Assembly (NCBI RefSeq): GCF_001659605.2 | Contig: NC_035169.2 | Span: 11,898,916 to 11,962,915, forward strand | Origin: Manihot esculenta | Lineage: Eukaryota; Streptophyta; Magnoliopsida; Malpighiales; Euphorbiaceae | Direction: 5' to 3' | Length of the DNA: 64,000 nt | Shown: piece by piece, positions 47,310 to 59,920 of the stretch | How positions within the stretch are numbered: position 1 is the first letter of the stretch | How the letters are laid out: every line of letters begins with the position of its first letter | Notes under the pieces: generated by a model | What the model was told of the DNA's origin: nothing | Seen by the model: the letters and a program-made list of their open reading frames with translations, nothing else | The model's database searches: none | Position numbers and translations under genes: made by a program

Positions 47310-47426
47310 GTCATATATAAAATTAAAGTCAATTATGAAATTCGTTTTACCAAACAGCCCCTTAGAAAGTAAAATATGAACTCCTTTTGAAATGCCGTGA
47401 AGGAAAATGGAAAAATAAACTTATAC

Positions 47427-47847
47427 CAGCAAGCGCGAGTACAAAAACGAAGAGAATCACAGTCCAGGCGAGGGCTGGGTCGCGATCCTCGGGCAATAGC
47501 TCATTCAAAATCTTAAATCGGTTTGAGACTTTAGCCATTGGCTTTCCAACTTTTCGCACTATAAAGGAATCCTCCGTGATCAAATTCTGTTCCACAATAT
47601 CCTTGCACCCCTTCCCTAAATCCAGCAGCATTTCCCCCCACGATTTCAAAAGCCTCGTCACCTGCTCCTTCAAACTCTCCGTTTTTGCTTCTTCCTCACC
47701 GCCGTAGTCGCTGATAAACCCCGTTTTGTTAAACAGCGGCGCCATAGATTTCCCGGCGGCAGTAGCAACAGAATATCTTATCCCGGTATCCTCTACCAGA
47801 CTAGCAAGCTCCTCCGACCACGTGTTCCCTCCTCTTACCTCCGCCAT
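47427..47847 (-). pseudogene. Alpha/beta-hydrolase, exon 1 (5' half of the split gene)
   Basis: Minus-strand exon from ATG 47845-47847 to a donor (GCTG|GTATAA at 47427/47426), 140 codons. It reads MAEVRGGNTWSEELASLVED, later KSWGEMLLDLGKGCKDIVEQ, NELLPEDRDPALAW, then a hydrophobic segment TVILFVFVLALA (residues ~127-140) that is a likely membrane anchor. As I recall the plant family, this N-terminal region belongs to the same membrane-anchored alpha/beta hydrolases whose hydrolase core is encoded at 28823-26859. The segment between (linker, strand and oxyanion region ending in ...RLA) should be one exon and was not found. Two hAT elements, a MULE and other fragments fill the gap. Confidence 0.72.
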
Positions 47848-48546
47848 TCTAGCTGAAACGAAAGGTTCAGTTCACTTAGCAACTCGAAAACCTATATCTG
47901 TATATATAAATGTATACTGAAACCGAAACTTTAGAAGCGTGAATTTCAAGTCAGGATTTATTAATATTAATCTAAAGAAGAAAACCCTAACCGACCATTG
48001 TTAAAAAACGAATCAAAATCTTCCAAAAAAGGGGGATCCAGCCCTATTCACAACAAATTATGATCTCTTGTGTTCATTAAAAATAATTAACATATTGAAG
48101 GTTACCCCTATTCACAAAGCCACTCTTTATGGAAACTTTTATCCACCCCTTGTTGCTTGTATGATGTGTTGTTATTTTATCTAACTGCTATTTTATTATT
48201 TTATAGATAACAAGAAACGCAGGTCAAATGGGTTAAAATTTGAGGGACGGCTGGGCTAGCATATATTGCCCTTCAGTTTTTTAATTCTGTAGTCTGCTAA
48301 TGCTCGCTGATAGATATTTGATGTTGTAGTCTGCTAATGCTCGCTGATAGATATTTGATGTTTTGTTGTTGTTCTATGATTCTTGATAATTAAGCTTTTA
48401 TTTTGACTTTTTGCTCTAATTTTCTAGAATTAATACTTTAGTAAATACTGGGTTGCATTTTATGGTGAGATTGCCTAATTTGTGATTAAAATTGGTTTCT
48501 ATCGGTCGCACTAACAGGGTTAGAAGCTGAACAACACCCAGCTTCA
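47848..48546. promoter_or_regulatory. Divergent upstream region between hydrolase exon 1 and RPP29
   Basis: About 700 bp between two oppositely oriented start codons. Contains a perfect 37-bp tandem duplication (48288-48324 and 48325-48361, starting TGTAGTCTGCTAATGCTCGC). No clear TATA box was assigned. Confidence 0.5.
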
Positions 48547-51356
48547 ATGGGTTCTGATACAGCTTCTCAGAGTCAGAAAAAACGCACTTTGGAGGCATTG
48601 GAGAGAAGATTTGCTGTAGCCAAAGCTGAGCTAATTCAGCAACAAAAGAAAACCCAAAACGAAAATAACAATACCACCAGCTCCATTTCTTCCATTGCTC
48701 CTCCAGTGCACTTGCCTCCTGCTCCAAGCACTCCTTCCTGTTTGAATAGCTCATTAAAAAAAGGTTCTACCTTAGCCTTATTGGTTTTAAATTCTTTTTC
48801 TTTATGCTTATATGTATATGCTTTTACTCCAATGTGAGTTTTGTGTATTTCTTTTTGCTTATATGTAAAATAATGCACAATTAGTGTGTGGAGAAATTAT
48901 GCTCTTTATTTGGTTAGATAATCATGGTTAATCACTGTTTGTAGATCTTCAGGAAAATGGTCCAGCGTATTCTCAGCTCTCTCATCCTGTATATGAGAAC
49001 CTTCTGACAACAAATAAGGTGCCTATTTGCTGTCCAAACTGAGACCCTAGGAGCTGCTTTACCATTATCTTGAGTTTCTTGGCTTAATAACTCCATGGTA
49101 CTGTACAGTTTCAGAGTAAAAGAGGAAGCATGGTGGACATGATATTACATGAGCTTCTTCAACATGGTGACTCTGCTCAAAAATATTTACAAGGGTCTAG
49201 AAGCAAAAAGATTGACAATTGGATCCTTCTTGATAATTATGTACAAGGACGTGGCAAATCTACCAGCTCTCATATAAGAGCTTTGAAAGCCCACTCAAAG
49301 CGCTCTAAAAAGCACATGTCCATGAAGCAACATAAAAAATGTGGATCATTTGTTCTGCCCCAAGATCGCCAAAAGTGAGTTTACCATCACCTGTGATTCA
49401 TTTTCATATGCGCTTGGCTACATTAGATGCTATTTCTATACATTTAGTGGAGGACAACATCCTTCTAGTCAAAGAACGGAGAGATGCCTGCCATGGAAAA
49501 AATGTTTATTCTGAGTTCTATTTTATTTCTCTCGAAATGCTTTGTTCTAAAGGTTGGTTTTAAAACTACAGGTTCACTGTTTTTAAGCCAATGCACGAAA
49601 TGTGGAAAGGCTACGTGATGCAGCTTCTCAAAAATACTGGGTGGGATATTCATTCTTGTTGGTTTTTAGTGTTGCATTTCTACAATTCTTATGCTTGTTA
49701 TTTAGTCTGTGGAAATTGTATAAGAAGTTGATTCAATCTTGCAGGACAAATCAATTGGCCCAGTGTCTTCTTAGTGCAGATCTACATGGTGCTGTTATTC
49801 TTGGTAGTCTCCTTTCGGTGACATTGCTTTAGACTAGTTAATTTTTTTGCTTTTTTGAAACTTTAGAGGCATTCGATAAAAATTTAAAATTAAGTCTTGT
49901 GCCTAACTGTGTTTAACTGTATCGAACCAACTTTAGGACTACTAGTATTAATTTCAGGTGTATCAACAACGATTATCTAATCACATGCGGGAACACCCAA
50001 TTTCTGCTGTGCTCGTGGTTGTAAAACTTTGATAGCATCATTTAAATCATCTTGCTAGAGAAGGACTCAATAGTGAGGAAAAAAAATCCAGTTGACACTG
50101 AACAATGTCCCGATGTTTGCTTAGATGAGTCCCTTCATGTGTCTTGTTGTTGGATAAGAACAAATCCAACAATCATTTAATTGGACACTTGAGTTACTTC
50201 GAGTTCATTATGAACATTTCAGAAATCCTCAGCTCCAATTTATATTGGATTTTTCACTTTAAGGAAGTTCTAAGATGATTTGTCAGTTTAATTTGTAAGC
50301 CATCATTTCACATAGGTTGAACCATCAGGATTAATGCATGTATAAACTAAACCTATGCACTAATCACCACCAGTAAACGATTTGTCAGTACAATTTCTAT
50401 ATGCTTCTGGCTCAAGTCATTGTTGTTCATATGCTTGATAAGCTACTTTAACCTCTTTCTCTATTTCTAGCAGTTGCTCAATGTAAGGTAGCATCTTTCA
50501 CTGGAATTACTGGTATAATGATTCGTGAAACAGCAGAAACATTTGGGATACTGGCAGAAGATGACAAATTTTGGGGTAATTTGTTTAGCTGCATACTTCA
50601 TACTATTTAATTAATATCCATGATTGCAGGGTCCATATATAAATGTGATGCTACTATGCTTTTCTTTTTTCACTGTATGGCAAATGGCATACCCTCCACC
50701 AGACGGTTGTGCCTCTACTATAGTTAATTCTTGGCATGGGCGCTCTATATTTTGTGGTTTCTACTTTGGTTACCTGTTGAGCTGGACAACTACTTCAAAC
50801 TTTTCTGGTTAATGGACACTTATTGATGAAATTTAAGTTAAATAACGATGGTTTTCCCACAAATAAAAATATTTTCTTTATTTTTGTTATTAATATGAAA
50901 TTCTATATACATTCATGTGTTATAAAAAGTGAAATTACTTGAAGGCCGAATGATAATGGTAGATCCAAGTCATCTAACATGAATGGTCTAATTCTGCTTT
51001 GCTTTTCAAGACCACCCTTTTACCAGGGTAAACTTCTATGGTTTGCAAGAACCTGACGCTGTAATGCCTTGAACGAAGCATCTGTGATTTGAGTTGCCAT
51101 TTCTGTGGTTACCTGAGTATTTCCTAGCTTGAAAGTTTAACTGTACAAAACAGTAGAGAAGTTTAAAGCTTACCTGTTTTACGTTACTTGCCTAGTCCTT
51201 TAAATTTTGTGTGTATTTTGGCTCTAATTTTTTTTTTTATTATTGTTGGTATTTGCAGTAGTGCCCAAAAAGTGTTCCGTTTTCATTTTCCAAGTTGATT
51301 GCTGGAAGATAACATTGCAAGGAGACAAATTGACCTCCAGAAATTTGGGCTTGTGA
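48547..51356 (+). CDS. POP4: Ribonuclease P/MRP protein subunit RPP29 (POP4)
   Basis: Seven coding exons: 48547-48763, 48945-49018, 49109-49374, 49572-49640, 49745-49803, 50474-50575, 51259-51356. They are joined in frame with GT-AG junctions to give 294 residues. The N-terminal ~100 residues are a variable, Ser/Pro/Gln-rich arm with a predicted helix (KKRTLEALERRFAVAKAEL). The conserved part includes DNYVQGRG, HIRALKAHSKRSKKHM, FKPMHEMWKGYV, CLLSADLHGA, SFTGITGIMIRETAETFGI and the end VPKKCSVFIFQVDCWKITLQ. This is the Sm-like barrel of RPP29/POP4, which binds RNase P/MRP RNA in the nucleolus for tRNA and rRNA maturation. KFW before VVPKK may replace a usual Arg. No disabling change was seen. 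ORFs across the introns are not exons. Confidence 0.93.
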
Positions 51357-53659
51357 TAATCATATTTCTACTTAATCTCAGGAATCCGTTTGGTGGTAAA
51401 CCAAAAATAATTTTTATTCCATTTGGGTTTTGCTAGATCCTGACTGAAGCAAAATGGGAAGAAGGGATAAGGTTTAGGTTGTCAGAAAATTTTGTGAAAA
51501 GGTTGGAATTTTTTTTATTGTAAGCCTTTTTGCTGTATAGCATTTAAGTATATGGTAAGTGGGCATTGTTCTCAAATTGGCCTTTTTACTTGGCTTTCAT
51601 AAGTTCCAGTACAGTACTTTGATGCTTGATGTTACAAGACATTTGATGAGTCTTCGTATTTTGTTAGTAAACTTACTATTTGAAATTCAATAAATCTCTT
51701 ATTTTTATTTTTAAAAAATTTACTAATTATTATATCCGTTAATTTTATCTATTATAAAATTGATTAAGAAAATCATGATAACTAAAGGAAGCACAGACAG
51801 GTAAAAGATGCATTGCAGAATGGTGATAGCTCATGTGAGACAATTTCAAGAATTGCAAAAATTTATATGAACAGGAAATAAAGTTGTGGTTGAAGCCTTG
51901 ATCTCTTGGTTCTCAGACAGATGACTAAAATAAAGAAGAAATTAATTGCAAAATGTTTTCACTTGATATCTTGTCTATTTTAATGTTGTATAAAAAAAGA
52001 TGAAATAGTTTATGTAGAAAGATAGAAAACTTGGAGAGGGTTTTAATAAAATTTTTAGCATTTAGCCATAATCTTCTTTCTTCTTATTAGTTTATTTTGC
52101 CTTTCTTCCAAAAATAAACATACCCAACCATAAAAAAAAATTGAGTTGTCACATTAGTTATGTTGGTTGATTGGAATTCAAGGCAAATTATTAACAACAC
52201 CACAAAGCCAGTAATCTATATCATCATTCATATGTTGCTTTCATTATAAACAAAGCAAACACCTTTAAGCATATGACATCCTCTTTCTTCCCTTTATTTT
52301 GATGATAGGGTCTTGGACTAATCCCCCAAAAGGTATCATAATTGTGATCCACACATCTCAAGGCTTTCAATTATTGGGCCTCTAAAAAGAATCTTTTATA
52401 GTGTCCACTTGTTCATTTTAAGCAGAGAAAAAAAATACTATTCGATTCTCAAACCCATTAATTCATATTTTAACATTAAAAACTATCTTAAAAGTTTTAA
52501 AATTTTGAAATCCGATTAGCCATCAATCTAAAATATCTTATACATAAAAATTAATTAATAAATATTTTTATAAATCCTTTTTAAAGCGTCTTAAAGAAGT
52601 CCATGGAGCATTTTAAGAAAGCTCAAGTACACCATTATTACATGATGGGGAAAATATGGCCTAAGTATCATGTGACAAGTATTATTTGTGTTGTGTCTCT
52701 CTCATCCTAGGTTTTATATAAACACAAAGACATAGCCCTAGTTTTTGGATGGTCCACTGAAGTAATTAGGTTTTACTCCACCTACAAGGACTCCCATAAA
52801 TATCAACCTCCATGATGTTAATCTCCCCTTCCCTAACAACAAGCCAGAACACATGTTTATGTATGCTTGAAATTTGGAAAACTTCATTCACCATTTCTTT
52901 TTCTGTTTATTGCAATCCACCCAAGATAAACTATTCTAATTTCATTGAATCTAAATTCATTTATATTCTAAGGAAGCTTTTGAGGCATGTCTACTCTGAT
53001 TTGCTTGGGTAGATAAGTGAAAAAAGAAGAAACAATAAATGAAGTAATAAAATTTGATTTGTTTCCATAAACAGTTCTGCTCGTCATTTGGATTTGATTA
53101 AAAGGATTCCATTTTACTGGGTAGCTTATCTTTTTGATACAGTTTAATCAAGTTCCTTGAATGAATTGGTTTTGTCATTTCTCGTTCAAATGTTTTTTTT
53201 TTTTTCTAAAAAGAAAAAAACTACCGTTGAGCATTCTAAAGTCTGTAGCATTATCAAAATTTTGTTTCTTGGCTGCTTTTGTTTTTCTCAATCTCTTTCG
53301 TAGCTTCTAGACCTAGTAGAAATTTAAACTATTATTATTTTGGGAGTTTTGTTTTAAATTTGCACTAAACATAGAGGCAAACTTGTTGTTTTTAGCTTTT
53401 TTTTTTTTTTTGGAATATTGAAATATAAATTATATAATTCTACTACTTTAATATTAAAAAGGTGGTAGCCCAAGTGTGTATCTGCAATCTGCATATATGA
53501 ACTGTAGCTTTTGCTTACTATCCCCTCTATATTGTTTGTTTTTTCCACTGTCAGGTAACAGCAGCAAACTAATGCAAATGCAAATGAGAAGTAGCTGAAT
53601 GCAAATGCCTGACATAAGACCCTGTTTGGTTTTGCTAAACTAGGGTTTTCTAGGGGTTT
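51357..53659. other. Intergenic region; nothing recognised
   Basis: AT-rich. The first few hundred bases should be the RPP29 3' UTR. No gene, RNA or clear transposon end was seen. The ORF at 52812-53012 has no support. Confidence 0.5.
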
Positions 53660-54803
53660 GAAACTTTTTTTTCTTTCACATTTTTTCAGATTAAAAACTT
53701 GTGCCTACACTAACTCAGTCAAAGCTTTAGGCTTCTCTAGGCAGAGAGATTTTCAGGTAAGAAACTCTGGTGTTGTCTGTTATAGACTTACAACAGTCTA
53801 TTTATCAATGGAGTTCCTTTTTCCCACTTGTTTTCTCTTTGAGGTTGTTCCTTCTTCTACTACTTCTTTGTGGTTCACTGTTGGATGCTTGATGGAAAAA
53901 TTTGAGATTTTTAATGGGTTTTCGGGCTTCTTGTAGATTAGAGTTCTTTATTAAATCTAAGTGTTTATCACACAGGTTATTAACACAAGGCGTCAAGGTT
54001 TGTAATGCTTTATTTTTGTTGTCTGTTCTTGATTATTTGCTGTTTTTATAGGCCTTAATTGCCTTAAAGGATGAATATTTTATTTCTCAAGACTATGATT
54101 TCTCAATGGCTTTTGAGTTTCTGAAGGCCCACTCGATCCAAGCCCTGAAACATTGTGTCATGCAATTTAAGGAAACTCTCTTCTTCTGTGTTCTATTTTC
54201 TTTGTTTCCATTTTTTTAATTCACTGTGTTCTGGTATCATGTAATTTCTCTAAATTTTACTTTGAGTTGGAAAAGCTGTTAGGTGGGTAGGCAAGAACAC
54301 ATTAAAGCAATTTGTTCATTTGTTATTAGTATCATTTATCTTTTCGTTGGGCCATTGTCTGCTATTAAATGTGGATGGAGCAGGACACAAGTACAGGAGT
54401 AAATGAAAGGGAGACAAGGGAAATTACTAAAATGGATTATATTAAGATTTGCAGTGGAATTTTTTGTTGCATCTTCTTGATTTCCTATTAATTTGTATTA
54501 TGCTTCTGGTTGGTAGTAGTGGGAGTAGTTTCTGAGGAGTTTCTTTGAAGGGATTGTATTGTTTGTTTGCTTGCTTGCTTGTTTGTTAGGGTCTCTACAA
54601 GCTAATTAGAGGTGGCTGCCCTTTGTTGAGTTAATGCATTTTTTTTCTTCTACACACATATATAATAGATTCTACTTTGATCTTCTTTCTCACCCAAATA
54701 TTTCTCTGAACTATTGTAGGTGGTGTGTGTCAGGTGGGGGTTTCAAGAAGAGGACTTATAATTTGCTTGTTAATCCCTTATCCTCAGGAAGAGAAAAGAA
54801 ATA

Positions 54804-57800
54804 ATGCAGACTCCAAAAGCAAGGCAAGATTTCATTTTCTAAGCGCTTTAATTAGTTGTGTTGTGTTTTTTTTCCTATGAATGATTTTTTTTATGCTGTT
54901 TGCTTCATTAAATGTTCACATAGCATCACATTTTCCAGTCAATTTTCATTTCTTTTATATTTCTAGATTCACTTGCCCTTCTCCATTTTATGTATTAATG
55001 GTCAAAGAAAAATTTTGGCAAACAAAGGTGGATACATAATTAAATTTGATCGATAGGACTTGATGGAAAACTAGTTTATGTAAGCAATGGATCAAGTTAT
55101 AACAAAAATACCTATTTAATTGAATCTCTAGCACAGCCATATAAACTAGAAAGTGAAAGACTCTTCTTAGACTGTATATCTACAACTTTTGTTGAAAGCT
55201 ACTTTTGGTTTTAAGGCCTTGCATAAGCTTTATAACGACTCATCTGAATTACATTTCATTCGGGTGTGGATGTTGATACACCATTATTAAATCAGAAGCT
55301 TATATATCAATGCATAAATTGATATATCTGCCTCAACCATAATGGGTATCTTGACTTATCCACCTGAATCATGTTTTCTTATTCTTCTTTATAACTCAAC
55401 TTCTGCAGCAATAATTATGAATGTGTTGGCTATTATCTGAAAAGATGCTAAATAGAGAAAGGGAAGTATTCTTTCAAGTAGAAAAAAGCTTGTATTTCTA
55501 AACTGGTGGTGCAGCAATATATGTGGTGGGTGACTCTTGAATCTGAACATATTTAATTGATCTGAGAGGTGACAGGCAGGTTTGAAATTGTATCAGCTAA
55601 CTATGCACAAATATGTTAATCCATTCTGTTATTTCTGAACGAAAATGTTTAGACAAAACATTCTTTCAATTTGTCACTTCTTTATATGCCTCAATTGTTT
55701 CTTTTGGCATCAGTTGTTTGAGATAGTGTTCTTCCTTTTTCTATAAATTTTAATGCATGTCTAATGATATTCTACTGGTTTTGAGAGCAGAGCTGGCTCC
55801 TCCTCAGAATTGCCTCAAAGAAAATCTCCTGCAACACCACGGACTGCCCGAAAACTTAAGATACCTGGACCTGATTCTGACTCTCCTTCTGTAAATCCAA
55901 CTAGTAAGACTCCAAAAGACAAAACTCCGAAAGTACGTGAACGCAGATCTCCTCGAAGCCCGGCATCTGAGGTACTCATTGCTTATTTGTAGTAGCTCAC
56001 GTTGAATGGAAGTTGACTTGGAAAGCAGTGTGTGCAGTGAACACTCTAAATGACTAGATGCCTATCAGATGTTAATTGTGACAAATGAATATGTCCACCA
56101 TTCAGGGTGTCTTAGTGATACAAAAGACCTTTCTATTTTAAGATTTATTTACAAGTTATCATTACCAATTTGATTGTCCATTTACTTGGTTTTCATCTTC
56201 TTTTTGTCTTTTGAGCTATAGAAAAAGTGCCCAAATAGATTACCTGAATTAGAGTTACAGCTTCTTCAACTTCAAGAGGATCTGAAGAAAGCAAAGGATC
56301 AACTAAACACATCTGAGACATGGAAGAGGCGGGCTCAGCAGGATGCTGAAGACACCAAGAAGCAGCTCTTAGCGATGTCAGCTAAACTTGAGGAATCCCA
56401 ACAGCAACTGATGGAACTCTCTACTTCTGAGGATGTTCGGGTTCAAGAACTTCAAAAAATCTCCTATGATCGAGACAAAGCTTGGCAGTCTGAACTAGAG
56501 GCTGTCCAGAAGCAGCACTCCATTGATTCTACAGCACTAGCTTCTGCCATGAATGAAATCCAGAAGCTCAAAGGTCAGCTGGAAATGGTAGTGGAATCTG
56601 AAGCTGTACAAACAAAACATGCAGAGTCTGCGTATGCTGAGTTAGAGGGCTTGAGAATGGAACTAACTGAAACTCTCTCAATTGCAAAAAAACTGAAAAC
56701 TGAGCTCAGTGACTGCAGGGAGTCAGAAGCTCAAGCCTTAGAACTAGGTGGTAAAACTCAAATGCAATTGGAAACAGCAAATGCAACTGTAGAAATGTTG
56801 CAGTCAGATGGCATCAAATCCATGGAGGCTTATACTTCCCTGTCCTTAGAGCTTGAACAATCAAGAGCTCAAGTAAAATCATTGGAGGAATTTGTTCTCA
56901 AACTGCAGTCAGATTTGGTTTATAGTGGCAAAAAATTGTTGAGTCTGACAGGTGATGTTGAAGCTTCAGGGGAACGAGGTGAAAATGAGGAAAAAAAACA
57001 ACTCGAAGCTGAGTTGAATTCATTGAAATTTGAAATGGGTCAGTTGAGATCTGCCCTGGAGGCATCTGAGACAAGGTACCATGAAGAATATATTCAGAGC
57101 ACGTTGCAGATTAGAAGTGCTTATGAACAAGTTGAACAAGTGAAACTAGAATCTGGGAAAAGAGAAGCTGAACTGGAAGCCGAATTAAAGAAGGCTAAGA
57201 GTAATATGGAAGAGTTGAGGTCTAACCTCATGGACAAGGAAACTAAATTACAGAGTATTTCAGAGGAGAATGAGGGCCTGAATTTGAAGATTGGGAAAAA
57301 TCAGCAGCCAAGTGATGGAGAATCTGAACTTACAATGGAAATAAAGAACTTAGAGCATGATATAGCAGAGTTGAAGGCTTGCCTGTTGGATAAGGAGACC
57401 CAATTGCAGAGCATAACTGAGCAAAATGAAATGCTCAAGATGGAAGTCAAGAAAGGTGTAATGGAGAGGAGTCAAGTCCATGATGAAGCTGCTGCCTTAG
57501 CAGAAACAGCAAAAGCTGCAGAGCAAGAGGCTCTGGTGAAACTCAGTCATCTAACAGAGGAAGTAGATAAAAGTAGCAAAAGAGCAGCTCGATTGACTGA
57601 GCAGCTAGACGCAGCCCAGGCAGCAAACACAGAAATGGAAGCAGAGCTGAGGAAATTAAAGGTGCAGTCAGACCAATGGAGGAAGGCAGCTGAGGCAGCT
57701 GCTGCTATTCTTTCAGCAGGGAAAAGTGGGAAGATTATGGAAAGAACTGGTTCACTTGAAAACAACTGTAATACTATTGGTGGCATTATGGGTTCACCTT

Positions 57801-57892
57801 ACTTAGAAGACATGGATGATGATTCACCAAAGAAGAAAAATGGAAACATGTTGAAGAAGATTGGGGTCTTGTGGAAGAAGGGTCAGAAGTAG
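54804..57892 (+). CDS. Interactor of constitutive active ROPs (ICR/RIP family)
   Basis: Coding exons 54804-54823, 55791-55971 and 56222-57892 give 623 residues, starting [20 protein letters not shown]. The first intron has a GC donor (AG|GCAAGA) and an AG acceptor; the frame only closes with this choice. A likely 5' UTR exon lies near 53690-53757 (ending TTCAG|GTAAGA), with the next exon starting at 54788. After a basic Ser/Pro-rich start ([21 protein letters not shown]) the protein is almost wholly coiled coil ([20 protein letters not shown] onward). It has the conserved [13 protein letters not shown] motif near residue 550 and a basic end [15 protein letters not shown] proteins are scaffolds that bind active ROP GTPases and microtubules or the exocyst in cell polarity. 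The precise paralogue (ICR2/3/5-like) was not determined. Confidence 0.92.
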
Positions 57893-59790
57893 ACAGTACC
57901 TGGCAGGTTGCCTTCCAATTTACTTGGATAAATTTGCTTTTCGCAGTGTTGTTTTAGTTGGTTTAGTTCTTGAATGTTCTTGTTCTTATTCCTTGCAGGT
58001 TTTTGAAGCCAAGTTTCAATATGGTGGATAAATTTAAGGACTAAGCTCTTACTAAGCTACTGTATAGTTATGTGGAAGGGCTATGAACTTCAGAATCTCC
58101 ATGTTGGTTTGCCTAGTGTTTTTTTTTGCTGTCGGACGAACTAGACAAGTATTGCATACCTTTGCCTTGACATGTTCTTGTCTGCAGTACGAAGCAATTG
58201 GGTCTTGAAACAGGTGATAGAAGAAGAATGGAAGAATAGTTATATTGTATTATCCACTGTGGTGCTGGAACTTCTTTCCAGATTTTACTTAGCTAATGAA
58301 TTGGTTAATCAATTATGTGGAAAAAGAATTGTTCTTCCCTTGTTCTAGATTTTTTTGAAATACATCTACTCCAAGAGACTGTCTCAAAATGCTTGGGAGA
58401 CTAAGCTTTCAAGCAATGTGGCATTCCTTATGCAGATCTAGATGCATTTACCCCTCCTTTGGAACTAAAAATTTCTTAAGTGAATTGAAGTATTTTTCAT
58501 CAATTTTCATGTTTGAAATAGAAAATTTTATTTATTTAACATACAAAATTTTCATTTTTGAATAAATAAAATTATACATAATTACAAAATTATTTGAATT
58601 TTTTTCTTTTTATTATTAAGAAAATCATTCTTCTAAATAGTTTAAATACAAATGCAGCGTAGAAAATGAAGATAAATAGTTGAAATACAAATGCAACATA
58701 AGAAATGAAGATAAAGGTAATATTTGTGTGATTTGACTATAAAGTTTAGTAGGTTGAAAGGATTGAGTTATAATGTTTAAAAACTCTTTTGGATATTTTT
58801 TCTTTGATAGCTCTTTAAATTTTACAAAATATTTTATAAGGTACATTAGATACATTTTAGATCAAATATAATCCTTAAGAATGGCAATGGGATCGAGTAT
58901 TTTTGAATATACGAGTCGATCGAATTTTAATAGGATGAATTTGTAAAGTTATAATCGAATTTGGAACGAGTTTGAATTTTAAAAAAATACTCGGTATGGG
59001 TTTGATTCGAATCAGATTTGAGTTGTATGTATAGATACCATTATCGAAATTCCGTTTATATAAATAATTAATTTAATATAAAAAATATATTTATAATAAT
59101 ATTTATAATTTTTTATATATTTTTTATCTAAAAATTTAAATTTAAATATTTTTTAAAAATATTAAATTTTTTAAATAAAAATTATTAATAAAAAATATTT
59201 TTTATATAAATTATTAATTAAAATATATAAAACTATTTAGATTTTATTTGGATAATAATATTTCAATTTTGTACAAATTCAAATAATTTAGATTACATGG
59301 TAATCCTATTCTGAACGAATTTCAATATTGTTAATATAAATTGGGTTTAGATTTTAATAGGTTAATTTAATCCTACCATGTAAATAACAAATCCAAATAA
59401 AATTACGTTAAAACACATTTCTTAATGCACAATTTGAGAAAGGGATGGATTTTGAAAATTTCTTTTCCATCTTTCCCTCCCTCGCAAATAGAAAGTAAAT
59501 GTATTATATTCTTAAAAATCAATTTTACATTAAATTTAACTAGTTTTAATAAAAATTACAAACGAGTTAAACAACTTAAACCCAAATTTAAAACCGATTT
59601 GGAGTTTTTATAATTAAAATATGTTATATTGAATTTAAACGAAATTTTAATTACCTTCAGATTGATAATTCCTTTAATAAAACACAAAAATCAAAAATCA
59701 AATGCTTTATCAATATTTGAGCCCAGAAATCAGGTCCAACAGAAACCCTGCATTGAAAAGCCCAAATCTTTCTCGGACCAACCCAACTTA
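57893..59790. other. 3' UTR and intergenic sequence with an old hAT-like relic
   Basis: The beginning contains the ICR 3' UTR (possibly spliced near 57905-58000). 58875-59030 has AATGGCAATGGGATCGAGT, TTTGGAACGAGTTTGAA and ACTCGGTATGGGTTTGA, resembling the subterminal words of the hAT family at 36720, but decayed and without a matched end. The remainder is extremely AT-rich with nothing recognised. Confidence 0.45.
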
Positions 59791-59799
59791 ACATCTCTC

Positions 59800-59841
59800 T
59801 ATATATAGAGCTTCTGCTGCAGTATCAGGACTAGGGTTTTA
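59800..59841 (+). promoter_or_regulatory. RPS23 core promoter: TATA box and telo-box
   Basis: TATATATA at 59800-59807 and CTAGGGTTTTA (telo-box AGGGTTT) at 59831-59841, upstream of a CT-rich leader. Telo-boxes are common in promoters of plant ribosomal protein genes. GCCCA motifs lie nearby (59760-59764). Confidence 0.7.
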
Positions 59842-59920
59842 CACAGCGGCTGCTCCTGTTCTCTTCGTCTTCTTGCTCGGAAAACCCCCGTCACCGTCGA
59901 AGAAACTCAGCTTTGCAACC

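Noticed and set aside
47387..47920. Plus-strand ORFs overlapping hydrolase exon 1
   Set aside because: Antisense shadows of the minus-strand exon.
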